The notes under the pieces are model-generated. The model was not told where the DNA came from and ran no database searches. It was given only the letters and a program-made list of their open reading frames with translations. The translations under genes and the position numbers were made by a program. Positions 1-8,300 of a stretch of 64,000 nt of DNA are shown here, in pieces. Source of the DNA: RUG11237 sp050874665 (GTDB lineage Bacteria; Bacillota; Clostridia; Lachnospirales; Lachnospiraceae); NCBI GenBank assembly GCA_050874665.1, contig JBNMLC010000001.1, positions 124,001 to 188,000 of the forward strand. Reading direction: 5' to 3'. How positions within the stretch are numbered: the stretch's first letter is position 1; the number at the start of each line of letters is the position of its first letter.

Positions 1-1
1 T

Positions 2-88
2 TATGTAGTGCTGTATAGGATCGGAGACGAATATGTGGAGATTTACCGGGTGGTGAATCGGTATCAGGATATTACGCAGATATTTTGA
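2..88 (+). CDS. C-terminal end of a ParE/RelE-family toxin (5' truncated by window)
   Basis: An open frame enters from the left edge and stops at TGA 86-88, giving 28 residues. They begin YVVLYRI and continue VEIYRVVNRYQDI, the final beta-strands typical of ParE/RelE-superfamily toxins (family members commonly end in a Y-x-V-x-Y-R-I ... V-x-I-x-R-V pattern). Such toxins poison gyrase or cut ribosome-bound mRNA and are normally encoded directly after an antitoxin, which would lie outside the window. The downstream HD/Hsp90-like gene begins 28 bp later. With only 28 residues visible, the family call is likely but the toxin's activity and partner cannot be judged. Confidence 0.6.
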   Translation, partial: YVVLYRIGDEYVEIYRVVNRYQDITQIF

Positions 89-115
89 TAATAAATATCG
101 ATAGGAGAGGATGAA

Positions 116-2641
116 ATGGACATAAAGAATACAAATTTGTATAATGAACTTGTAAAGCGTAAAAGTGGATATATTAATAATATTAATAAAGTATATGCAT
201 TGGCTGAAGAATTTCTGCCTAAGATAAACAGAGTTTTTTTCAATTATACAGGACATGGGATTGAACACTCTCTTAATGTAATCCAATATATGTTTGATTT
301 AATTAATGATATCAATATGTTAAGTGATTTGGAGATAACGTGCTTAATATATAGTGCGTTATTACATGATGTTGGAATGGTTGTAAATGAAAAAGAAATT
401 AAAGAAATTAGAGAGGATAAGTTATTATGTAATGGAAGGAAATATTCAGCAATACATGAAAACATTCAAGATGATTTAGAATGTATTCAAGAGTGTGTAC
501 GACCTATACATGGTATACGTTCGTATTATTTTATTATGGAGAATATGAATGTAGAATTATTTTTGGTTCCGGGATATACAGTGTGTTCCTTTCAAGAGGA
601 AGTGGCAGAGATATGTCAGGCTCATACGATGGAATTGGAATATACTGTGAAACGATTAAAAAATAAAGATATAAAGGGCGAAAACAGGCTGAATGCTCAA
701 TATGTGGCAATGCTATTGAGAATTGCGGATTATCTAGATATTGATGAAAAAAGAGCTCCTGTGGAGGTGTATAAATTCATTAGTCCCTTTGGATATGGCG
801 ATGAAGAGTGGAAACAACATTACATTATATCTAATAAAAATAAAATTGAAAGTAGTGCGGAAAATAGGAAAAAAGTAGTATTATATGGTCAGTGCAAAAA
901 TCCTAAGATACATAATAAATTTTTGAGATATTTAGATAATGTTACAAGAGAAATTAGGTGGTGGATATCATATTCAAGAAGTACATTTGAATATGTATAC
1001 TGGCTTTTACTAGATGAAACCATTGAAAATAGAATTGAAACAGTAGGTTTTGAGGTTTCAGATTTAAAACTTAATGTAGATTATAATGCAATAGTCAAGT
1101 TGCTTATGGGCGAAAATGTTTATGGAAATAAAAAATATGGGTTAAGAGAATTGATACAGAATTCTCTTGATGCTTGTAAGGTGATGAAAGAATATGCACC
1201 TCAGTTGGAATGCTATAAATATGACAAATATGTGCCCAAAATTCAAATAATTCTGGATTATAGTAATAATCAATTGCGGATTAGAGATAATGGTATCGGC
1301 ATGAGCGAAGAAGTTTTAAAGAAATATTTTCTTAACATTGGAAGATCCTATTATAAATCGAATGATTACATGTATCAGGGAAATAAATATAATCCAATTG
1401 GGAATTTTGGAATTGGCTTTTTGGCGTGTTTTATGCTTTCAAAAGAAGTTATTGTAGAAACCAAGAGTTTTAAAGAAGAGAAGGGATATGCACTAGTACT
1501 ATATGCAGATAGTGAATATATTTGTAAAAAAGATAGTGATAGTTTTAGAAATACTTTTGGTACAATGATTTCTTTAAATTTAGATAGTGCATTGGCAGTT
1601 TTGGATAATGATGTAAATAGAATGATTTCCTTTTTGAAAGGTACATTTTTAGATCCAGATATCGATATATATGTTGAAGAGATAAAAAGCGGAGAAGCAA
1701 AGGTAGGTCGTGCTATCAGATTATTGCGATATGAAGAAATAACTGAGGGGAAATGTATCTTGGATAAATACTTTGATGATATTTCGTATGCGGTACAAAT
1801 CGAAGGTATGCCTGAACCTAAAAAATTTTTCTCGGAATTAGAATTAAGTAGGTTTGTAGAAATGTCTAGAGTATGTAGATATAATGAGAGTACTAAAGTT
1901 TTAGAACTGCTTGATATGGAATATAAGGAATTTAAGAAGTATCTACATAATGGTGACTTGATGCTCATTAAAATCAGTGGAGTAAAAAATGAGTATAGTG
2001 ATGAATATCATAAATTGAAAGAGTTATGTGAAAGTGATATATTTTTGCTTTGCGAACAAAGGAAATGGCAAGAGGAAATTGTGTTTCCTATAAGTTATCG
2101 AGATGAATTTGTCCACTTATTTGATGGAGGATGGTGTGGAAATGAAACAATAAGATGGAAAAATCTTTTTGGAAAGTATGAAAATATAGATGTTACATGG
2201 GTTAGAGATAACCTTATTGCTATCATAGAACAATGTGATTTTATAGAAGATTTATCTGGAGTTTCCGTAGAAATAGGAGTTGTTTCATTGTTGGAAATTG
2301 GACAAGATAGATATCTTGAACTTAAACATTCGATGAATGGTGTTACTAATGGCAATGATAGGTCTGCTACATTTTGGAAAGGAATTCAACTAGAGAAAGC
2401 AAGAATGCGGATTGATGTTGATATAGCAGGAGTATATTTAGGAGAATACTATTTAAATATAAACAATAAAAGGATAATTCCTAATATTTCGAGAGATGAT
2501 TTGGGGGTTGAGGATGAAAACGAGATAAAAAGAAAAATGAAATTTGCTGTTTATAGGCATATAGTAGAGAGTGTAAAGAACAGAGAAGTTGCAGATGCGA
2601 TAGAAAGACATGCAAAGAAAATAGACGAATCAGAGAAATAA
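116..2641 (+). CDS. HD domain - Hsp90-like (GHKL) ATPase fusion protein
   Basis: 841 residues with two recognisable parts. Residues about 40-220 form an HD-superfamily phosphohydrolase domain: H47 and H51 (GHGIEH), the H84-D85 doublet (LLHDVG), H170 and D205 are spaced like HD metal ligands. Residues about 330-480 carry a Bergerat-fold ATPase with an N-box (ELIQNSLDA, 345-353), a DNGIGM loop (391-396) and a glycine-rich lid (FGIGF, 431-435), closest in form to Hsp90/HtpG. The remaining 350 residues are unassigned. Hsp90 client-binding domains are not evident, so this is not HtpG. HD plus Hsp90-like ATPase proteins have been discussed among bacterial conflict (phage-defence) components; that role is inference here. 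The start has an AGGAGAGG site. The gene is clearly more AT-rich than the housekeeping genes further right and sits between a toxin gene tail and a tnpV pseudogene, which suggests horizontal acquisition. Confidence 0.75.
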   Translation: MDIKNTNLYNELVKRKSGYINNINKVYALAEEFLPKINRVFFNYTGHGIEHSLNVIQYMFDLINDINMLSDLEITCLIYSALLHDVGMVVNEKEIKEIREDKLLCNGRKYSAIHENIQDDLECIQECVRPIHGIRSYYFIMENMNVELFLVPGYTVCSFQEEVAEICQAHTMELEYTVKRLKNKDIKGENRLNAQYVAMLLRIADYLDIDEKRAPVEVYKFISPFGYGDEEWKQHYIISNKNKIESSAENRKKVVLYGQCKNPKIHNKFLRYLDNVTREIRWWISYSRSTFEYVYWLLLDETIENRIETVGFEVSDLKLNVDYNAIVKLLMGENVYGNKKYGLRELIQNSLDACKVMKEYAPQLECYKYDKYVPKIQIILDYSNNQLRIRDNGIGMSEEVLKKYFLNIGRSYYKSNDYMYQGNKYNPIGNFGIGFLACFMLSKEVIVETKSFKEEKGYALVLYADSEYICKKDSDSFRNTFGTMISLNLDSALAVLDNDVNRMISFLKGTFLDPDIDIYVEEIKSGEAKVGRAIRLLRYEEITEGKCILDKYFDDISYAVQIEGMPEPKKFFSELELSRFVEMSRVCRYNESTKVLELLDMEYKEFKKYLHNGDLMLIKISGVKNEYSDEYHKLKELCESDIFLLCEQRKWQEEIVFPISYRDEFVHLFDGGWCGNETIRWKNLFGKYENIDVTWVRDNLIAIIEQCDFIEDLSGVSVEIGVVSLLEIGQDRYLELKHSMNGVTNGNDRSATFWKGIQLEKARMRIDVDIAGVYLGEYYLNINNKRIIPNISRDDLGVEDENEIKRKMKFAVYRHIVESVKNREVADAIERHAKKIDESEK

Positions 2642-2704
2642 ATTGTGTTTGGTAAATTTGTTGTAAAGTTCTCTGTTTTCATTGAGAAACCAGAGGATTT
2701 GCAA

Positions 2705-3075
2705 TTAGGAATAGATTAATTCATTTAAAACAATCTCTTCCACAGCATTGTGAATATTATTCATCTCACAAACCCATGCCATTTGGTCACGAGCTTTGAG
2801 CGTTCCATCAATATGCAGTTGCGTTTGCATTTGAGAAACAAGAAAATCCATACGAGCATTAGCTGCATCATCGATTTGATTCAAATGTTCAGTAAGTTCT
2901 CCGTGAAGTAGTAGAGCAGTATAATAACCATTATGATGCCTTGAAGAAATTGTTTCCGGAGTAGACCGTATTTTTTATAATGAGATTCGGTGGTATTATA
3001 TTTAAGAGCAGGATAATACCGCTCATCAGAACCCAAAATATAGTTAAATCCATTTTCATTAATAACAGTATTCAT
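2705..3075 (-). pseudogene. tnpV: tnpV-like transposon-encoded gene, frameshifted
   Basis: Read on the minus strand from ATG at 3075, the protein begins MNTVINENGFNYILG and reaches YGLLRKQFLQ, then continues in a different frame as HNGYYTALLLHGELTEHL, KARDQMAWVCEMNNI and EEIVLNELIYS, stopping at 2705. Together these pieces match the usual layout of TnpV, a small protein (about 115-125 residues) found on transposons and integrative elements of Firmicutes. The frames meet near 2939-2941, where CAAGGCATCAT would read Q-E-H-H if one base were restored. TnpV has no established biochemical role. It marks a former mobile element; no intact integrase or transposase is visible in the window. A sequencing error could also produce the frameshift. 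Confidence 0.7.
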
Positions 3076-3139
3076 AATTTGCAGTCCTTTATAAAATAGG
3101 TGTTGTTTGAAATTGTCCGACAATAACTCTATACATGTG

Positions 3140-3219
3140 ATATACAAACGACCTCAAAATCCCAGTAAATATGCGCTTGCCTTAGAAACTGCTATGACAG
3201 CTCAGGGAATTGTTTAATA
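3140..3219 (+). pseudogene. Possible 3' end of an unrecognised gene cut by the tnpV element
   Basis: A plus-strand frame ending at TAA 3217-3219 reads KRPQNPSKYALALETAMTAQ followed by GIV. It is codon-like in composition, unlike the surrounding AT-rich spacer, and is followed 32 bp later by a strong terminator. There is no start codon with a ribosome site, and the frame is closed upstream near 3090. It may be the tail of a gene whose front was replaced when the tnpV-carrying element arrived. I do not recognise the protein; it may be chance. Confidence 0.25.
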
Positions 3220-3251
3220 ACAAAATTCTAACATAATAAATAATAGGAATA

Positions 3252-3289
3252 AGTCCTGTAAACTTCGTGTTTATGGGGCTTTTCTTTTT
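3252..3289 (+). terminator. Rho-independent terminator
   Basis: AGTCCTGTAAAC pairs over 12 positions (with G-U pairs) with GTTTATGGGGCT around a TTCGT loop, followed by TTTTCTTTTT. It has no intact gene directly upstream on this strand, only the possible gene tail ending at 3219. Confidence 0.75.
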
Positions 3290-3375
3290 ATGTTGACAGG
3301 ATAAAAGAATGGTCGGAGAGCTGGCATTTTTGATTTCAATGCGAGAGGCAGGGCGGACGAATTATAATTCTCAAG

Positions 3376-3404
3376 TTTACACATACACTAAAAATTGTTA
3401 TAAT
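3376..3404 (+). promoter_or_regulatory. Sigma-A promoter of the chemoreceptor gene
   Basis: TTTACA (3376-3381), 17-bp spacer, perfect TATAAT (3399-3404), about 85 bp before the preferred chemoreceptor start. Confidence 0.75.
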
Positions 3405-3489
3405 ATATGCTATATAACCTAAGGAAAATCCATTTGGGGAAGGAATGGTTGAAGACGTCGAACAGACGAAGGGTATGGAGGGAAAAGGT

Positions 3490-4956
3490 ATGACTGAACA
3501 AAGAAAAATGACGGATATGGAGAGAAATAATAAGATTGTAATGCTTGCACATGGCATAGATGTTGGAGTTATGACTATGTTTTGCATCTTGCAGGTGGTA
3601 GGAGGAATGCGTTCGTTAGCGTATGCCTTGATTGTAGTGGTATTGGGATTTGTACCGATTATGGCAGAACAGTATTTTTGGCGCAAAAATAAAGAATCGG
3701 TCATGATAAAGCACTTGGCAGCATATGGATTTGCCGTTTTTTATACCTACACAGTGTTTACCGCAGAGAATAATCTTGTGTTTCTTTTTGTAATACCAAT
3801 GATTTTGATTATCTCTGTATATAATGATGCGGCATATTCTATTAAAATCAATATTGGGACTGTGGTGGAAAGCATTCTTATTGTAGCGATAGGAGCTAAA
3901 ACCGGTAAACTTGGTTATGCCGGTCAGGATTCTGCAGTGATTCAAATTGTTATCATGCTTTTGGTGGGCATTTATTCTTATATTACCATTAGAGTTCTTG
4001 ATGCGAATAATAAGCAGAAGGTGCAGAATATTATGGCGGCACAGGAAAAAACAGAGCAGGTTCTGGAAAATATGTCTAAAGTGTCTAAAAAGCTTGAAAG
4101 CGGAATTGCAGGTATCAGTGAAGAGTTAGAAAAGTTAGATAAGGCATCAAATTTGACGAAAGATGCGATGAAGGAAGTATCTGTCGGTGCATCAGATACC
4201 GCAGAGGCAGTACAAAGTCAGATTTGCCAGACAGAAGAAATTCAAAATAAAGTTACCAAAGTAAATGATGCGGTCATGAATATTACAGAAAATATGCAGC
4301 ATACATTGCAGGTATTAGAAAATGGAAAAAAGAATGTAGAAGTTTTGGTGGAGCAGGTAGAAAATTCTGTGAAACATGGGGCAGATGTTGCAGGAAAGTT
4401 AGAAACGCTGAATACTTATATGGAAGAAATGAATTCTATTGTAGAATTGATTCAGGGTATCACTTCTCAAACCAGTCTGTTGGCATTGAATGCAAGTATT
4501 GAAGCAGCAAGAGCAGGGGAGGCGGGAAAAGGCTTCTCAGTGGTCGCAACTGAAATTTCCGGTATGGCTACCCAGACAAAAACTGCAACAGTACATATTA
4601 CAGAGTTGATTGAAAATGTTTCTGCGGCGCTCAGTGAAGTAGTAGAAGTGATTCATCAGATGATTGCAGGGATAAATGAAGAAAAGCGCTCTACCGAGGA
4701 AACGCAGGAAAGCTTTGAAAACATCCGGTCTAATACCTATGCTATTCGTGAAAATGTGGAAAAGCTTACAGAAAATGTGGAGGAATTAAAAGATGCGAAT
4801 CGTGTGATTGTTGATTCCATTCAGACAATTTCAGCTATTTCAGAGGAAGTGTCCGCTCATGCGAATGAAACGATGGACGCAGAAGAAGAGAATATAGAGA
4901 TACTCGATAAGATTGCAGAGGGCATGAAAGAATTGACAGAAGTAACGAATGCTTAA
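3490..4956 (+). CDS. Methyl-accepting chemotaxis protein (membrane chemoreceptor)
   Basis: Chemoreceptor that would signal to a CheA kinase. The preferred start (MTEQRKM) has GGAGGG about 8 bases upstream; an ATG at 3445 would add 15 residues but its purine run abuts the codon. The N-terminal 170 residues contain about five or six hydrophobic helices and no large extracellular sensor domain, so the membrane region itself may sense. The rest is a long coiled coil with the signalling hairpin tip SLLALNASIEAARAGEAGKG followed by FSVVATEI, the hallmark of the MCP signal domain. No che genes lie in the window, so the partner kinase must be elsewhere. Its own sigma-A promoter precedes it. The spacer after the stop begins the duplicated block shared with the two surface-protein genes. 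Confidence 0.92.
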   Translation: MTEQRKMTDMERNNKIVMLAHGIDVGVMTMFCILQVVGGMRSLAYALIVVVLGFVPIMAEQYFWRKNKESVMIKHLAAYGFAVFYTYTVFTAENNLVFLFVIPMILIISVYNDAAYSIKINIGTVVESILIVAIGAKTGKLGYAGQDSAVIQIVIMLLVGIYSYITIRVLDANNKQKVQNIMAAQEKTEQVLENMSKVSKKLESGIAGISEELEKLDKASNLTKDAMKEVSVGASDTAEAVQSQICQTEEIQNKVTKVNDAVMNITENMQHTLQVLENGKKNVEVLVEQVENSVKHGADVAGKLETLNTYMEEMNSIVELIQGITSQTSLLALNASIEAARAGEAGKGFSVVATEISGMATQTKTATVHITELIENVSAALSEVVEVIHQMIAGINEEKRSTEETQESFENIRSNTYAIRENVEKLTENVEELKDANRVIVDSIQTISAISEEVSAHANETMDAEEENIEILDKIAEGMKELTEVTNA

Positions 4957-5007
4957 AGAAAGATAAGGTTAGATATCGATTTAAAATATAATACTTAAAA
5001 ATAAAGA

Positions 5008-5058
5008 CCTCCTCTATTTTGAGAATCGTATCATGCATTCAAAATAGAGGAGATTTTT
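5008..5058 (+). terminator. Terminator after the chemoreceptor gene (repeat copy 1)
   Basis: TCCTCTATTTTGA (5010-5022) pairs perfectly with TCAAAATAGAGGA (5039-5051), followed by GATTTTT. The same hairpin recurs at 9300-9352, so it arrived as part of the duplicated block. Confidence 0.8.
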
Positions 5059-5130
5059 ACAGTAATCCTTAAAATAATAAAAAATACAGAATATATTTTC
5101 TGCCACTGAAACACTATAAAAATATAACTA

Positions 5131-5175
5131 CATGATACAATTCAAAATAGACAATATGATAGCATAAATTCAGAA
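5131..5175 (-). promoter_or_regulatory. Decayed relic of the arcC promoter region
   Basis: These 45 bases align with 10355-10399, the promoter and leader of arcC, with 40 identities by eye. The arcC -10 TATAAT is here TATCAT and the -35 is gone. No arcC reading frame is next to it: only about 30 unrelated bases separate it from the end of the terminator-side homology. It marks the place where unit 1 appears to have lost arcC. Confidence 0.6.
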
Positions 5176-5206
5176 GTAAGTGATTCCATTTTTTGCAAAA
5201 ATATTG

Positions 5207-5212
5207 TATAAT
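5207..5212 (+). promoter_or_regulatory. -10 element of the first surface-protein gene
   Basis: TATAAT in a block (CCATTTTTTG, AAATATTGTATAATTTTAGG) conserved with 10501-10528 before the paralogue. No clear -35 hexamer is visible 16-18 bases upstream, so activation may need another factor. A 95-base leader follows, with AGGAGG before the ATG. Confidence 0.45.
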
Positions 5213-5311
5213 TTTAGGTAATAAGATATGGGGGAAATAGAAATCAGGAAAAATAACCGCGTCTATTGGCGGGGATAAATATATATAATAATAAAATCAG
5301 GAGGATGAAAT

Positions 5312-8300
5312 ATGAAGAGAGAAAAAGGGGAGGGGCAGATACTGTATCAATCTGCCGCAAAAAAATCAAAAAAGAAGTCAAAAAAGGTACTGGCAGCACT
5401 GATGGCGGCATTGATGGTGGGTTCTGTAGTGGATTATACTGCACTTCCTGTTGTCTATGCGACGGAAGATAACACCAGCAAGCAGGTGGCAGAGCTTACC
5501 CAGAATGGAGAGACAGAAGTATATGGCTCTTTTATGGAGGCTTATCAGGCGATTACTACCAGTGATAAGGTTACCATTAAACTGCTTCAGGATTCTAAGA
5601 TATCTAAAATTAACGAAGGAAATATTTATTATATATGCGATTCAGGACATACCATTGTGCTGGATTTGAATGGACATACATTAAGCACAGAGGAAGTGCC
5701 CGGCTGGGAGTCAAATACAGGTACTTATGTACTGCTCATAGACAATTCTTCAAATTGGACAATATGTTCTGGGGTGCCAGGAGGAAAAATTCAGGATAGC
5801 TATAGCAAAGAAGCGTTGTTTGAAAATTATGGAACTCTTTCCGTTGGGGAAAATGTGGAGATAACTTCAAAAAGTGACTATACCTTATATGCTTATTATG
5901 CTTATGGTGGCGATGGAATCCTCAGCATTGACGGGGCAACTGTAGACAAGGTGGGAGCAAGTTATGGAGCTTGCAAGATAACTTCAGGGAATATAGGCAA
6001 TGCCATCTGGCATGGAGGAAATGTGGAGATTTCTGGAGGAAAGATTGGCACTGTATCGGTTATTGGAGATATTGATGGATGGAATAGTGGCAAATTGCAA
6101 CTTAGTGGTGGAACCATTGACCTGTTAAAACAAAGAGAAGCATATACAAAAGCAATGGCCACATGGTTTGCAACAGGAACTGCTATAAGAAATACAAAAG
6201 ATGACAGTTTCTATACCAGAGCAGGGATAGATGCAATAGAAGCAGTGGACGGATATCGCTGTGTAGAGAATATTGCAGTGGTTCCATGTGAGAATCATGT
6301 CAATGAAAGTGGTTATTGTAAATATTGTGCCACAGCTACCGAATGTGAACACATATATGGAGAAGATGGTAGCTGTACCAACTGTGGTCTGGCTGCCACA
6401 GCTACCATAAAGAAGGATAATCAACTGAATGGTTATGTCACTTATGAGGAATTGTGTCAGGCAGTAAGTGAATTTACTGCAGATACCACTGCAACAATCA
6501 AAATCTTTAAAGATGTTGCCCTCAATCAGTGTCTGACCTTTCAGGAGGGTAAGATAATTTTAGATCTGAGTGGACATAAGATAGAGACTTCTGCGACAGA
6601 GACTGTTCGTGTATCAGATAATGCAGAGGTAACCATACAAAACGGAACCCTTAGGAATAGTGACCGGAGTAACACCATCTGGGTAGATGGTGGAAAATTA
6701 ACATTAGGGAAAAATGTGACTGTTTCTTCCTATCGCAATTACAATGTCGGATTATATATTACGGGGGGAGAGGTTACCATTGATGGAGCAGAATTTGTAG
6801 ATGGAGAAAGCTCTGTAGTGGCATACAGCGGAAGTCTTACGGTGTTAGATGGAACATTTAATGGTGGGCTCTTAAAAGACAAGGATTGGGGAGAGCTTCC
6901 GATTCCTGAAGTTACCCTAAAGGGCGGCAGTTATAGCGATGTGTCGGCAACAACAGGAAATCTTAGAAGTATGTTAGGAAATGGATATGGATTCCGTTCC
7001 AGAGAAGAGGGAACGGCATGGATTGTGGACAGTGACCTTTTAGATGGGGAAAGCACAGGTTATAAATTATCAAATGTAACGGTAGAAAAGCTTCCATTAA
7101 CTATTACACAGCCGGAGTCAGGAGAGGTATATTATGGAGAAGAGGCTACGTTATCTGTAGCTGTGGATGCAGCGGAAGAAGTTACTTATCAGTGGTATCA
7201 CATCACAGAAGAGGGCACCGCAGAGGAAGTAAGTGGTGCTACCTCCGCTACCCTTACCGTTCCGGCAAACTATTCCGAGCCGGGAGTGGCAGATACGTTT
7301 TATTGTGTGATTCACTGGCAGGGATATTCCGTTAAGAGTGAAGAGGCAACACTGGCACAAAAGCTGCCAATGAATCATTATATCTATGATGCTATTGAAA
7401 AATACTACACTGGAGAAGCAGTTACCTTGCAGGAGGATGAGATTTCCATTTACCCAGATGCAAGCAGTGCAGAGGATAAACTGGTTGCAGGTGTGGATTT
7501 TAAAATTGTGGAAGAAAGCTATGATAATAATATAGATGCGACTACACAAGATAAGATGGCAAGTGTTACGGTAGAGGGAATTGGAAAGTATACAGGAACA
7601 GTTCAGGTCAGATTTTCCATATTGCAGGCAGAGAATAAGTTTATGAAAGAGATTACCTGTGAGGATTATGTATATGACGGAGTTACTGCTCCAAACCCGG
7701 AAGCAACAGCAAAATTTGGCACCGTGAAATATCGTTATGCAGCTTCTGAGACAGGAGAATACACTGACACAGTTCCAATGAATGCAGGAACCTACTATGT
7801 AAAAGCCTATGTGGAAGAGACAAATAATTATACCGGATTAGAAAGCAAAGAAGCTGTGAAATTTGTTATTTCCAAAGCAAAACAGCCAGAGAATACACCA
7901 AAAGATTCCATTACAACCGCTTATACAGTGAAGAAAGTGTCGGAGGCAGAACTTCCATCTGACTGGCAGTGGGCGGAAGAAGATGCCGAAAAAGACCTTC
8001 CGGAAGCAGAAGCTGTGGAAGCGAAAGCAAATTATATAGGACAGGATAAGGACAACTACGAAACGAAACAGATAACAATTACAATTATCCGCAGTGCCTG
8101 TGAGCATCCAGATACAAAAGTAGAAGGAAAAAAAGCAGCTACCTGTACTACTGCCGGATACACCGGAGATACCTACTGTGAACAGTGTGAAAGAATGATA
8201 AAAGAGGGTACAGAAATTGCACTGTTGCCTCATACACTGGAAAAGATAGAGAAGAAAGATGCCACAACAGTGGAAGAAGGAAATATAGAATATTATCACT

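Noticed and set aside
1375..1968. 197-residue minus-strand frame inside the HD/Hsp90-like gene
   Set aside because: Low-complexity Ser/Leu/Lys antisense frame without a ribosome site, fully covered by a well-supported gene.
2642..3300. An intact integrative element
   Set aside because: Only a frameshifted tnpV is visible; no integrase, relaxase or flanking att repeats could be found within the window.
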